A stretch of DNA of 56,889 nt from Variovorax paradoxus (GCF_018614915.1 NZ_JAGGNU010000064.1:1-56889), one strand, 5' to 3'; positions 10,497-19,044 are shown, numbered from the stretch's first letter. Numbers and translations: made by a program. The notes: generated by a model from the sequence alone, not told the origin.

Positions 10497-11008
10497 ATTG
10501 GTGCTCCTGAAATCGTGCATCCGTGGCGGGGGCGACGAGGCCTGCCCGCGAATTGATCCGGTAACAAACTCAATCGATCTCGTTTTAGCAATTCGCTGAC
10601 CAATTGGAGTGATTGGTGGGTCTACAGGTAGCGTGGCCCGCAGCGCAGAGGCATTTGCGCGTCCCGATTGAAGTGCTTTGAGCGCCGAGGCGTTGCAAAA
10701 GAACCGCGAATGGATCGTGCGCACTGGGGTGTTGGTGCAAAGGATTCTGATTAATTGTCGCGGCGTGAATCCGCGCTGATTACTGCACTGCAACATCCGC
10801 CCGCCGTACAGAGAGCGCAAAAGTTCGCGCCTCTTCTGTCGCAGTTCCTTCCGGAATACCCCCGTCTTTTTTGCCGCCCGCGGCCTGAGCTCTCTTGCTT
10901 TCATGAGAGAGGGAGCAGAGCTCACGCCTGAGGGCCGCCCGCGGCCTGAGCTCTCTTGCTTTCATGAGAGAGGGAGCAGAGCTCACGCCTGAGAAAGGTT
11001 TGTCCGTC
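10497..11008. other. Gene-free region before the DUF11 locus
   Basis: About 510 bp without a convincing gene, clearly more AT-rich than its neighbours up to about 10790. It holds ACCAAT-N7-ATTGGT (10599-10617) and a weak promoter candidate, TTGTCG (10755-10760) with 17 bp to GATTAC (10778-10783). Its last part is occupied by two tandem hairpin units, annotated separately. The base composition suggests DNA of other origin or relaxed selection. Confidence 0.5.
10873..10993 (+). repeat. Two tandem 60-bp hairpin-forming repeats
   Basis: Two identical 60-bp copies with a 61-bp period (10873-10932 and 10934-10993) lie directly upstream of the DUF11-type gene. Within each unit GGCCTGAGCTCT pairs with AGAGCTCACGCC (11 of 12 bases), forming a stem closed by a loop that itself holds CTCTC/GAGAG complementarity. 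The second copy ends just before the ribosome-binding site (GAGAAAGG, 10991-10998), so both copies would lie in the 5' leader if transcription starts upstream. Possible roles are an RNA leader structure or a binding-site duplication; none is established. Confidence 0.85.
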
Positions 11009-12107
11009 ATGAAGCGCAATGCAATCCAGGTTCTCCTCCAATGCACCGTTTGGCTCCTATGGGTATGGCTGGCTTTTGCCTATACCCCGGCGTTCGCTGC
11101 AATCGAGGCAGTCAACAAGGCAACCATTGCGCCGCCGGTTGGGGTGGTGGATACGGTGGGCGGTTGCGACGCGGCCTCGCCTCCGAATTGCACAGGGAAC
11201 AATGCAGCGGAGGCCAAAGTTGCTGTGTGGGCGGCGACGCAGTCCAAGAGTGCGAGCCCGATGTCGGGTAGCACGGTGGTGGCCGGGCAGACGATCACGT
11301 ACACGCTGTCGGTGGAGGTGACGGGCGGAGCGCCGACGACGGCGCCCATCGTGCTGACCGACACCCTGGGTGCCGGGCTGACGTTCCCAGGTGACGCTGC
11401 CTGGCTTGTTCACGGTGGCTCCGGTGGCTGGCAACCCGCAAGCGCACACCTTCACCTTGGCGGCAGGCAGGACTGCGGGCACGTACACGGTGAGCTACAC
11501 GGCCACGGTGAACGCGGGCGCGGTGAACGGCACGTTGAACAACGCCGTGACCGGCGCGCCCTGCGCGGGGGTATGCGTGACCAACCACGTGCCTGGGGTG
11601 GTGAGCGTTGCGAAGACGATGACCGGGGAGAGCAACCTGCCGGCCAACCAGATTGCCGAGCCGGGGGAGACGCTCACGTACACGAACCCGAGCGCGGTGG
11701 CGGCGAGCTTCGACCTGAGGGACACGCTGGGTGCGAACCTGAGCTATGTGGACTCGACGCCTGTGCGCACGAACGGTGACACGCAGGTGAGCAACTGGGT
11801 GGGCCTGCCGGTGGCGCCTGGGGTGACCACGGTGACGGTGCGCGCGCGGGTGACGGCGAGCAATGCGGGGCCCTCGGCGGCCAATGGCGCTGTATTGCGC
11901 GACAGCCACGACACCGGGGTGGATTGCACCGGGGCCGGGTTGGCCCCGATGACCTGTTCGGCCAGCGCCGGCGCAACCTGCCCAGCCACCCTGAGTGCGT
12001 CAGGCCTGATCAGCCAGGGCGGCCTGGCAATCCCCGCATTCCCTGCTGGGAGCCAATTGATCTTGACCATGCAGTGCAAGGTGCTGGCCACCGGCATGGT
12101 GCCCTGA
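11009..12107 (+). pseudogene. Secreted DUF11-type surface protein, frameshifted
   Basis: The N-terminus MKRNAIQVLLQCTVWLLWVW with cleavage after AFA is a signal peptide. It is followed by a Thr/Val/Gly-rich region typical of DUF11 and other Ig-like bacterial surface repeats (AGQTITYTLSVEVTGG, APIVLTDTLGAGLTF). At about 11391 the frame changes: the continuing domain (VTLPGLFTVAPVAGNPQ, then TYTVSYTATVNAGAVNGTLNN and EPGETLTYTNPS) is read in the +3 frame relative to the start and runs to a stop at 12107. Together the two pieces make about 365 residues with two to three repeats. A single indel or a slippage site would explain this. It lies after the tandem hairpin repeats and before an HTH/sigma-like gene. 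Confidence 0.7.
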
Positions 12108-12176
12108 GTTGGCATGAGAAGTTTCCAGGACGCCTCGCAGGCCTGGCTCGTCTGACCGCGCAAACCATGGGCGGTG

Positions 12177-12935
12177 ATGGATCGAAGCGATGATGCATTC
12201 AGCCGATTCCTGACGCTGCGCCAGCGCGACTTGCAGCGCATCAGTCGCCACACCCGAGGTGAATCGTCGCTTGGCGATGTGCAGTCGGAGACCTGGTTGA
12301 TGATCGACACGCTCGCCCGCAAGGGCGTTGCGATCGACCTGGAAGACCCCCGACACCAGTCGCTGCTCATTGCGCACGTGTACCAGCATCTGGTGCGCTA
12401 CACCGAATTGCAGGTGCGCCATGCGGTGCGCCTGGATCATGCCCCTGGTGGCGAAGAGGGCCAGGCACATCCCTTAATGAACCTGCTGGCTGCCGAGCCC
12501 CAGTACGACCCTGTCATTGCACTGATTCAGGCAGAAGATCAGATGCAGGCTTCGCTCAATGAGGACCTTTCGGTCCATCACTCCCTGGCGGGGGCCTATC
12601 TTCATCTGCTTCGCAGGTTCGACAACCGGATGAGGGATGTGGCGGATCACCTGCTGATCTCGGTGTCGTATTGCTACCGCCGTTGTGCGCACGCGCGCTG
12701 CCTGGCCGCACGCCAGCAACCCTTGCCGTCCGTGACGCAGGACACGGCCTTCGTCCCAGGGCATGGCGGCGCTTCCGAATCTTGCGCACGCCGGTCCAAC
12801 TGTCCTTCGACTTCGAAGCCAGCATCGCCATGTTCGGCTGTCGTGATTGACACGCCCCAGCGGCACTGGCACAAGCTTCATGATCACGCCTCTCGCGACC
12901 GACCAGCTGACATGCACCTTCACCAACAGCGCTAG
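12177..12935 (+). CDS. HTH/sigma-like regulator of unknown family, probably frameshifted at 3' end
   Basis: About 180 residues look like a real soluble regulator. They begin MDRSDDAFSRFLTLRQRDLQ, followed by ESSLGDVQSETWLMIDTLAR, a helical middle, and an apparent C-terminal helix-turn-helix (RMRDVADHLLISVSYCYRR). This organisation recalls region 2/region 4 of ECF-type sigma factors, but I cannot assign the family. After about codon 180 the frame becomes Ser/Pro/Arg-rich. In another frame the sequence WRRFRILRTPVQLSFDFEAS runs to a TGA at 12848, which looks like the true C-terminus and suggests a 1-nt indel near 12720-12760. The gene separates two DUF11-type fragments and could have regulated them. 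The GTG at 12174 just before the ATG is an alternative start. Confidence 0.5.
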   Translation: MDRSDDAFSRFLTLRQRDLQRISRHTRGESSLGDVQSETWLMIDTLARKGVAIDLEDPRHQSLLIAHVYQHLVRYTELQVRHAVRLDHAPGGEEGQAHPLMNLLAAEPQYDPVIALIQAEDQMQASLNEDLSVHHSLAGAYLHLLRRFDNRMRDVADHLLISVSYCYRRCAHARCLAARQQPLPSVTQDTAFVPGHGGASESCARRSNCPSTSKPASPCSAVVIDTPQRHWHKLHDHASRDRPADMHLHQQR

Positions 12936-13168
12936 GCCGCTCTGCCGTGAGCAACGCGGTCTTGAGCGACGTGCCTGGAACGGGCCTTGATTGTGCCGAT
13001 AGCAGCTTGGTTGCTCGCTCTTGTACACCTGGTGGCGGCGCTGTGTGCCCCAGCGGCGCAGCGCTGGCCAACCTGACCACTCCCGCCGGCGTGACCATTC
13101 CCGCGCTCCCTCTCGATGGTACGGTTGCAGTGATCATGCAGTGCAGAGCGATTGCCACCACGCCCTGA
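12856..13168 (+). pseudogene. 3' fragment of a second DUF11-type surface protein
   Basis: Two frames carry pieces of a DUF11-like C-terminus. The first is SFMITPLATDQLTCTFTNSA (about 12870-12935). The second begins SNAVLSDVPGTGLDCADSS and ends VAVIMQCRAIATTP at a stop at 13168. The second piece is clearly homologous to the C-terminus of the upstream frameshifted protein (AVLRDSHDTGVDCTG...LTMQCKVLATGMVP), and both stop at the same relative place. This is the tail of a tandem paralog whose 5' part has been lost, with at least one frameshift near 12935. Confidence 0.65.
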
Positions 13169-13264
13169 AGCGAGTCCGCGGCCGGGCCGCAATGGCCCTT
13201 TGGGCTCGCAGGGCGGCATTTCGAGACAAGATGTCGGCCCTGCCTTGTCGCTCCGGCCGCATTC

Positions 13265-14245
13265 ATGACTCCGCTCTCGATCCTCGATCTGTCTCCCATC
13301 ACCGAGGGCAGCACCGCTGCCCAGTCCTTTCGCAATTCACTCAACCTCGCGCAGCACGGCGAGAAGCTCGGCTATCGGCGCTACTGGCTGGCGGAGCACC
13401 ACGGCATGCCGGGCATCGCGAGTGCCGCGACGGCAGTGCTGCTGGCCCACATCGGCGCCGGCACCTCGGCCATCCGCATCGGCGCCGGCGGCGTGATGCT
13501 GCCCAACCACTCGCCGCTGGTGATCGCCGAACAGTTCGGCACGCTGGAATCGCTCTACCCCGGCCGCATCGACCTGGGCCTCGGCCGCGCGCCGGGATCG
13601 GACCAGCGCACCGCGCAGGCGCTCAGGCGCGACCTGCAGTCCGATGCCGACCAGTTCCCGCAGGACGTGGTCGAGCTGATGGATTTCATGTCGAAGGAAC
13701 CGAAGCAGCCGGTGCGCGCGGTACCGGGCATGGGACTCGAGGTGCCGATCTGGATTCTCGGTTCGAGCACCTTCGGCGCGCAGCTCGCGGCGCACCTTGG
13801 CCTGCCCTACGCCTTTGCGTCGCACTTCGCGCCGCAGCAGCTGATGCAGGCGATCCAGATCTACCGCGAGACTTTCAAGCCCTCGAAGCAGCTCGACAAG
13901 CCCTACGTGATGCTCGGCTTCAACGTGTTCGCGGCCGAGACCGACGAGGAGGCGGTGTTCCGTTCGAGCTCGTGGCAGCAGGCTTTCGTGAACCTGCGCA
14001 GCGGGCGGCCCGGGCGCCTGCCGCCGCCGGTCGAGAACTACCGCCAGCGCGTCGGGCCGGCGGAGAACGCCTTGCTCGATTCGGTGCTCTCGTGTTCGGC
14101 CGTCGGGTCGCGGGACACGGTGCGCGCCGGCTTGCAGTCGTTCGTCGATCGAACCGGCGCGGACGAGCTGATGATCACCTCGCAGGTGTTCGACCACGAG
14201 GCTCGGCTGCGGTCCTACGAGATCCTGGCCGAGATCGCTGCCTGA
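13265..14245 (+). CDS. LLM-class flavin-dependent oxidoreductase (luciferase-like)
   Basis: A 326-aa bacterial-luciferase-fold protein of the YhbW/MsnO8-type group, predicted to use FMNH2 or F420-like flavin with O2. Family features are the N-terminal strand LSILDLSPITEG, the active-site block YWLAEHHGMPGIASAATAVL, GAGGVMLPNHSPLVIAEQFG, the LDLGLGRAPGSD type segment (here IDLGLGRAPGSDQRT), and LGSSTFGAQLAAHLGLPYAFA. The substrate is unknown. It converges on the wax-ester synthase gene and leaves 1 bp between the stop codons. It lies beyond the decayed DUF11 locus and is intact. Confidence 0.9.
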   Translation: MTPLSILDLSPITEGSTAAQSFRNSLNLAQHGEKLGYRRYWLAEHHGMPGIASAATAVLLAHIGAGTSAIRIGAGGVMLPNHSPLVIAEQFGTLESLYPGRIDLGLGRAPGSDQRTAQALRRDLQSDADQFPQDVVELMDFMSKEPKQPVRAVPGMGLEVPIWILGSSTFGAQLAAHLGLPYAFASHFAPQQLMQAIQIYRETFKPSKQLDKPYVMLGFNVFAAETDEEAVFRSSSWQQAFVNLRSGRPGRLPPPVENYRQRVGPAENALLDSVLSCSAVGSRDTVRAGLQSFVDRTGADELMITSQVFDHEARLRSYEILAEIAA

Positions 14246-14246
14246 G

Positions 14247-15827
14247 TCAGTTCAAGGCAGCCGCACGCTTCGCAGCGGGTGCCTTGCGCGGCGCTCGCGC
14301 CCCGGCAGCGCGCACCGCCGTGGCAGCAACCTTCTTCTTCGGCGCTGCCCGCTTCTTGGCTGCGGGCGCTGCCACCGGCGCAGGCACAGCGACGGGGGCA
14401 GCGGCCGCTGCCGCATGTCCCACGATCAGCCCGAATAGTTTCTTGTACTCCGCCACCACGTAGTCGCCCAGGTCGGCGATGTCCGGCACTGCGCGGCGGC
14501 AGGCCGTGAGCCCGAATTCGAGCGAGCCGTTGTAGCTCTGCACCGTCATGTTGAGCGCGAGGCCATGGCCCGGGATGGACACCGGGAAATAGGTCGCCAG
14601 CTTGGCCCCCGCGAAATAGAGCGGGAACGACGGCCCGGGTACGTTGGAGATCGCCACGTTGGCCATCGGCGGCAGCTTGTCGGCGAGGCCCGAGCGACCG
14701 TAGAGCGAGGCCAGGCCCGACATCAGCGAAGGCACGCCGAGCGAGGGGAAGTCGGTCGGGATCGCGGCCTTCACGTTGCCCGTGAGCTTCTTGCCCTCGC
14801 TCGATGACTCGTGAATCGCCGCGAGCCGCGAGAGCGGATCCGAAATGTCGGTCGCCAGGCTGACCAGCATCACCGACACCTGGTTGTTGAGATCGGTGTT
14901 GCCCTCGCTGCGCAGCGACACCGGCACGCCGGCGATCAGCGGCTTGGCGGGCTTGCAGCCGTAGTCGGCCAGGTAGCGCTTGAGCGCGCCGGCGCAGATC
15001 GCCAGCACGATGTCGTTCAGGCTGGTGTTGGTGGCCTTGGCCATCTGCTTGATCTCGGCCAGCGGCACCGAGCGGCCGGCGAAGGAGCGCTGGTTGGTGA
15101 TCGAGACGTTGAGCGGCGTCTTGGGCGCGGTCTTCAGGCCCTTGGGCAGCTCGAAGCCGCGCTTGCCCGTGGCTTCCGACACCGGCAGCAGCACGTTGGC
15201 GATCGCCTTGGCCGTGGCGGGGATCGACTGGATCAGCTTCACGTACTGCTGCACGGTGTTGCCGAGCGCCGCGCTCGCGAGCTCGGCCATGCCCAGCTGC
15301 GACGAGTCGGCGCGCCGGGTGGCGCGCGGCGCCTTCACCGGCGCCGGCGTGGCCGAGACGTCGAACAGCGCCTTCGCCACCGCGACACCGGCCTGCCCGT
15401 CGATGGCCGCGTGGTGCATCTTGCTGTAGAGCGCCACCTGACCGGTCTGCAGGCCTTCGATGACGTAGATCTCCCACAGCGGACGGCTGCGGTCCAGCAG
15501 CGTGGAGTGGAGCCGCCCGACCAGACGCTCCAGCTGCGCGATCGTGCCGGGCCGCGGCATGATCACGTGACGGATGTGATGGTCGAGGTCGAGGTCGTCG
15601 TCGTCCACCCACACCGGATTGGCCAGGTCGAAGGGCATCATCGCCAGCTTGCGCACGAAGACCGAGGCCAGGTGCAGCCGGCCGCTCAGGTACTTCTTGG
15701 CGTCTTCAGCGAAGTCGCCCACGTAGTCGGGCGGCAGGTCGATGAGCTGCAGGCTGCCGACGTGCATCGGCGACTCGGGGGTTTCGAGGTGCAGGAACGA
15801 TGCGTCCATGCCGCTGAGGTGAATCAT
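14247..15827 (-). CDS. Wax ester synthase / diacylglycerol acyltransferase with basic Ala/Lys tail
   Basis: A 526-aa WS/DGAT bifunctional enzyme that transfers acyl groups from acyl-CoA to fatty alcohols or diacylglycerol to make neutral storage lipid. The catalytic motif HHAAIDG is at residues 138-144, with PLWE at 116-119 ahead of it and the C-terminal NVPGPSFPLYFAGAKL block. The enzyme core ends near residue 470. The last ~55 residues are an Ala/Pro/Lys/Arg-rich tail (AAKKRAAPKKKVAATAVRAA) like that of histone H1-like or phasin-type proteins and not part of the usual enzyme. A Bug receptor gene lies 24 bp upstream on the same strand. Confidence 0.92.
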   Translation of the reverse strand: MIHLSGMDASFLHLETPESPMHVGSLQLIDLPPDYVGDFAEDAKKYLSGRLHLASVFVRKLAMMPFDLANPVWVDDDDLDLDHHIRHVIMPRPGTIAQLERLVGRLHSTLLDRSRPLWEIYVIEGLQTGQVALYSKMHHAAIDGQAGVAVAKALFDVSATPAPVKAPRATRRADSSQLGMAELASAALGNTVQQYVKLIQSIPATAKAIANVLLPVSEATGKRGFELPKGLKTAPKTPLNVSITNQRSFAGRSVPLAEIKQMAKATNTSLNDIVLAICAGALKRYLADYGCKPAKPLIAGVPVSLRSEGNTDLNNQVSVMLVSLATDISDPLSRLAAIHESSSEGKKLTGNVKAAIPTDFPSLGVPSLMSGLASLYGRSGLADKLPPMANVAISNVPGPSFPLYFAGAKLATYFPVSIPGHGLALNMTVQSYNGSLEFGLTACRRAVPDIADLGDYVVAEYKKLFGLIVGHAAAAAAPVAVPAPVAAPAAKKRAAPKKKVAATAVRAAGARAPRKAPAAKRAAALN

Positions 15828-15851
15828 GCCGTGCTCCTTCGATGGTGGGGT

Positions 15852-16865
15852 TCAATCGGGCTTGATGCCGGCCTTGGCGACGATCTCTTTCCAGGTCTTC
15901 TGCTGCGCCGCGATGAAGGCGCCGAACTGCTCCGGCGTGTCGCCCACGCCCAGGGCGGAGTCGTGCGCGAAGCGCTCGGTCACCGGCCCGGTCTTCAGCG
16001 CCTTCAGGCTCTCTTCCTGCAGCCGCTTCACGATCGGCGCCGGCGTGGCGGCCGGTGCGAGAAGGCCATACCACTGCGAGGTCTCGAAACCCTTGTAGCC
16101 GCTCTCCGCGATGGTCGGCACGTCGGGCAGGGCGGCGATGCGCTGCGCCGAGCCCACGGCCAGCGCGCGCAGCTTGCCCGACTTGATGAAGGCCGAGACG
16201 CTGGGCAGGCCGTTCATCGCCACCTGCGTGCGGCCGGCCAGGAGGTCGGTCATCTGCGGGCCGCTGCCGCGGTAGGGAATGTGCGTCATGAAGAAGCCGG
16301 CCGTGAGCTTCAGGTACTCCATGCTCAGGTGGCCGGCGCTGCCGTTGCCGGCTGACGAGTAGTTGAGCCTGGCCGGATTGGCCTTGGCGTAGGCGATGAA
16401 CTCCTTGAAGGTCTTCACCGGCACGTCCGGGTGCACCACCAGCACGTTCGGCACCTTGGCCAGCAAGGTCACGGGCACGAAGTCGCGGTTCACGTCGTAA
16501 GGCTGGTTGGACAGCATGTACGGGTTGACGGCCAGCGTACCCACATGGCCGAGGATGAGGCTGTAGCCGTCGGCCGGGGCCTTGGCGATCTCCTGCATGG
16601 CGATGGTGCCGGCGCCGCCGGGCTTGTTCTCGACGTAGACGCTCTGGCCCAGCTGCTTGGTGAGCTCGGCCGCGACCGACCGCGCCACCACCTCGCTCGA
16701 ACCGCCGGGCGCGAAGGGCACCACCAGCCGGATGCTCTTCTGCGGCCAGGCACCCTGGGCCTGTACGGTATGGATGCCGCCGGCGGCAAACAGCGCGAGC
16801 GACTGGCAAACGAGCCGGCGCGAGACCGGGGTCGGCCGCGCGGGGCCGAGGGGAAGGCGGTTCAT
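15852..16865 (-). CDS. Bug-family tripartite tricarboxylate transporter receptor (TctC-like)
   Basis: A 337-aa periplasmic binding protein. The long N-terminus contains an SRRLVCQSLALFAAGG segment that looks like a twin-arginine-type or long Sec signal, with cleavage near VQAQG. Bug signatures follow: IRLVVPFAPGGSSEVVARSV, VENKPGGAGTIAMQEIAKAP, HIPYRGSGPQMTDLLAGRTQ, and LLAPAATPAPIV. It is the second bug gene in 11 kb, again without TctA/B. Its stop lies 24 bp from the WS/DGAT gene, so the two may be co-transcribed, but no metabolic link is evident. It is divergent from mnmA. Confidence 0.9.
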   Translation of the reverse strand: MNRLPLGPARPTPVSRRLVCQSLALFAAGGIHTVQAQGAWPQKSIRLVVPFAPGGSSEVVARSVAAELTKQLGQSVYVENKPGGAGTIAMQEIAKAPADGYSLILGHVGTLAVNPYMLSNQPYDVNRDFVPVTLLAKVPNVLVVHPDVPVKTFKEFIAYAKANPARLNYSSAGNGSAGHLSMEYLKLTAGFFMTHIPYRGSGPQMTDLLAGRTQVAMNGLPSVSAFIKSGKLRALAVGSAQRIAALPDVPTIAESGYKGFETSQWYGLLAPAATPAPIVKRLQEESLKALKTGPVTERFAHDSALGVGDTPEQFGAFIAAQQKTWKEIVAKAGIKPD

Positions 16866-16967
16866 GCTTGTCTCCGGTTGAGGCCGCCCATTGTGGGAGC
16901 CCGCGGCTTCCATGCGGGCATGGGCCGCTCGGTGATTTCCCGGATACCGGCACCGGCTTGCCGAGGC

Positions 16968-16976
16968 TGGGACAAT
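16968..16976 (+). promoter_or_regulatory. Candidate extended -10 promoter for mnmA
   Basis: TGG-GACAAT forms an extended -10 (TGn + GACAAT) ending 9 bases before the mnmA ATG at 16986. A transcription start 6-8 bases downstream would leave almost no leader, so the mRNA may be leaderless or nearly so. No matching -35 is seen. Confidence 0.4.
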
Positions 16977-16985
16977 CGTCCGGCT

Positions 16986-18095
16986 ATGGAAAAACAGCGC
17001 ATCGTGGTGGGCCTGAGCGGCGGAGTGGACTCCGCGGTGACGGCGCACCTGCTCAAGCAGCAGGGCCACGAGGTGGTCGGCATCTTCATGAAGAACTGGG
17101 AAGACGACGACGACAGCGAGTACTGCTCGTCGAACATCGACTTTGTCGATGCCGCGAGCGTGGCCGACGTGTTGGGCATCGAGATCGAACACGTCAACTT
17201 CGCGGCCGACTACAAGGACCGCGTGTTCGCCGAGTTCCTGCGCGAGTACCAGGCCGGCCGCACGCCGAATCCCGACGTGCTGTGCAATGCCGAGATCAAG
17301 TTCAAGGCCTTCCTCGACCATGCGATGCGGCTCGGCGCCGAGAAGATCGCGACCGGCCACTACGCGCGGGTGCGCCGCAACGCGGCGAGCGGGCGCTACG
17401 AACTGCTCAAGGGACTCGATCCGGCCAAGGACCAGAGCTACTTCCTGCATCGCCTGAACCAGCAGCAGCTGTCGAAGACGCTGTTTCCCGTGGGCGAGCT
17501 GCGCAAGACCGAAGTGCGCCGCATCGCCGACGAGATCGGCCTGCCGAATGCGAAGAAGAAAGACTCGACCGGCATCTGCTTCATCGGCGAGCGGCCCTTC
17601 CGCGAGTTCCTCAACCGCTACATCTCCAAGGAGCCGGGCCCGATCCGCGACGAGCGCGGCCGCCAGATCGGCGAGCACCAGGGCCTGAGCTTCTACACGC
17701 TGGGCCAGCGGCAGGGACTCGGCATCGGCGGCGTCAAGCCCAAGGGAGCGCAGCGCGGGGCCGGCGACCACTCGCCCTGGTTCGTGGCGCGCAAGGACGT
17801 CGCCAGCAACACGCTGTGGGTGGTGCAGGGCCACGATCATCGATGGCTGCTCGCGCCGGTACTCGAAGCCGACGATGCGAGCTGGGTGGCGGGCAGCGCG
17901 CCGCCAGCCGGCGCCTATGCCGCGAAGTCGCGCTACCGCCAGGCCGATGCAGCCTGCGATCTGGCTGAGGGCGCCAACGGCGCTTTCCGGCTCGCCTTTG
18001 CCGAGCCGCAGTGGGCGGTGACGCCGGGACAGTCGGCCGTGCTCTACGACGGCGACGTGTGCCTGGGCGGCGGGGTGATCGCGCGGGCCGGCTGA
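16986..18095 (+). CDS. mnmA: tRNA 2-thiouridylase MnmA
   Basis: A 369-aa cytoplasmic enzyme that thiolates U34 of tRNA-Lys, -Glu and -Gln using ATP and sulfur from the IscS/Tus relay. The PP-loop SGGVDS is at residues 11-16. The two catalytic cysteines are present at Cys100 (NPDVLCNAEIKFK) and Cys198 (DSTGICFIG). The central and C-terminal domains are complete (SFYTLGQRQGLGIGG; GQSAVLYDGDVCLGGGVI). The ATG at 16986 gives the family N-terminus MEKQRIVVGLSGG. It converges on a Nudix gene, a common neighbour of mnmA in proteobacteria, where nudJ usually sits beside it. Confidence 0.97.
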   Translation: MEKQRIVVGLSGGVDSAVTAHLLKQQGHEVVGIFMKNWEDDDDSEYCSSNIDFVDAASVADVLGIEIEHVNFAADYKDRVFAEFLREYQAGRTPNPDVLCNAEIKFKAFLDHAMRLGAEKIATGHYARVRRNAASGRYELLKGLDPAKDQSYFLHRLNQQQLSKTLFPVGELRKTEVRRIADEIGLPNAKKKDSTGICFIGERPFREFLNRYISKEPGPIRDERGRQIGEHQGLSFYTLGQRQGLGIGGVKPKGAQRGAGDHSPWFVARKDVASNTLWVVQGHDHRWLLAPVLEADDASWVAGSAPPAGAYAAKSRYRQADAACDLAEGANGAFRLAFAEPQWAVTPGQSAVLYDGDVCLGGGVIARAG

Positions 18096-18103
18096 ACGAG
18101 CCG

Positions 18104-18580
18104 CTAGGACTTCACCGAAGGGTCGATGTGGACCAGCTCGAGCGGGTGGCGCTGCCCCGCGAGATAGTCGTCCACGCACTGCATCAGCAACGGGCTGCGA
18201 TGCCGCGCGCGGCTGGCGCGCAGCTCATCGGCCGTCATCCACAGGGTGCGCACGATGCCTTCGTCGAGGGCGCGGTCCTTCTCGAAGGCGCCCAGTGTTC
18301 CGGCAAAGGCGAAGCGCATGTAGGTGAGGTCTTCGTCTGCGCCGCGCTGGCGTGCCATGTAGATGCCGATCAGGGCCGTCGGCGTGAAGTGATGCGCGGT
18401 CTCTTCGAGCGTTTCCCGGGCGCAGCCCTCGGCCGGCGATTCGCCGGGGTCGAGGTGGCCTGCGGGCGTGTTGAGCCGCAGGCCGTCGGCCGCGTCTTCC
18501 TCGACGATCAGGAAGCGGCCGTCCTGCTCGATCACCGCGGCGACAGTGACGTTGGGCTTCCAGCGCAGCGCCGATGCCAT
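18104..18580 (-). CDS. Nudix hydrolase (NudJ-like)
   Basis: A 158-aa phosphohydrolase of NudJ/phosphatase type. The Nudix box is GHLDPGESPAEGCARETLEE at residues 41-60. It keeps the catalytic glutamates, but the usual Gly after EEx is replaced by Ala62. Likely substrates are thiamine pyrophosphate or pyrimidine derivatives if it behaves like NudJ, which the mnmA neighbourhood supports. Its ATG overlaps the TGA of the upstream DUF4019 gene (TGATG at 18578-18582), implying translational coupling. Confidence 0.88.
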   Translation of the reverse strand: MASALRWKPNVTVAAVIEQDGRFLIVEEDAADGLRLNTPAGHLDPGESPAEGCARETLEETAHHFTPTALIGIYMARQRGADEDLTYMRFAFAGTLGAFEKDRALDEGIVRTLWMTADELRASRARHRSPLLMQCVDDYLAGQRHPLELVHIDPSVKS

Positions 18581-19014
18581 CAGCGCAGCACGTAGCCGGA
18601 GAAGCGCCAGACGCGATCGCTGCCCAGCTGGAAAGTCACCAGCTCTCGCACGGTGCTCGTGCTGTTGCTGGTGAAGCGGGTCTCGTACTCGATGCTCACG
18701 TACTGGCCGGCCAGCTCGGGGTCGCCGTCGCCGACCACCTGCCGGTTGATCGCGACCCAGGTGCGCTGTTGTGCGGCACCGAGTGGTGCCCGGGCCTTGG
18801 CGACCTGGCTCATGAAGTCGCTGCGGCTGACGCGCTTGCGGGCGGCCGGCGTGGCGCCGTCCCAGAGCTCGCCGGTCTTGTCCTGGTCGATCATCTGGAT
18901 CGCCTGCAGGCCGCCGCGCAACATTTCTCCCGGGTCGACGTTCTGTGCGGCCGCCAGGTGCAGCCAGCCGCCGAGCAACAGGGCCGCGGACAGCAATCGG
19001 ATCATTCGGCTCAT
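18580..19014 (-). CDS. DUF4019 domain exported protein
   Basis: A 144-aa small exported protein. The signal peptide MSRMIRLLSAALLLGGWLHL ends at AAAQ, followed by a single DUF4019-like domain (LQAIQMIDQDKTGELWDGA; TWVAINRQVVGDGDPELAGQYVSIEYETRF). The family has no established function. It lies 30 bp downstream of an orphan response regulator on the same strand and is coupled to the Nudix gene, so the three may form one transcript. Confidence 0.75.
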   Translation of the reverse strand: MSRMIRLLSAALLLGGWLHLAAAQNVDPGEMLRGGLQAIQMIDQDKTGELWDGATPAARKRVSRSDFMSQVAKARAPLGAAQQRTWVAINRQVVGDGDPELAGQYVSIEYETRFTSNSTSTVRELVTFQLGSDRVWRFSGYVLR

Positions 19015-19044
19015 CGTGGTGCTACTCCTTCGCTTGTGGAATGG

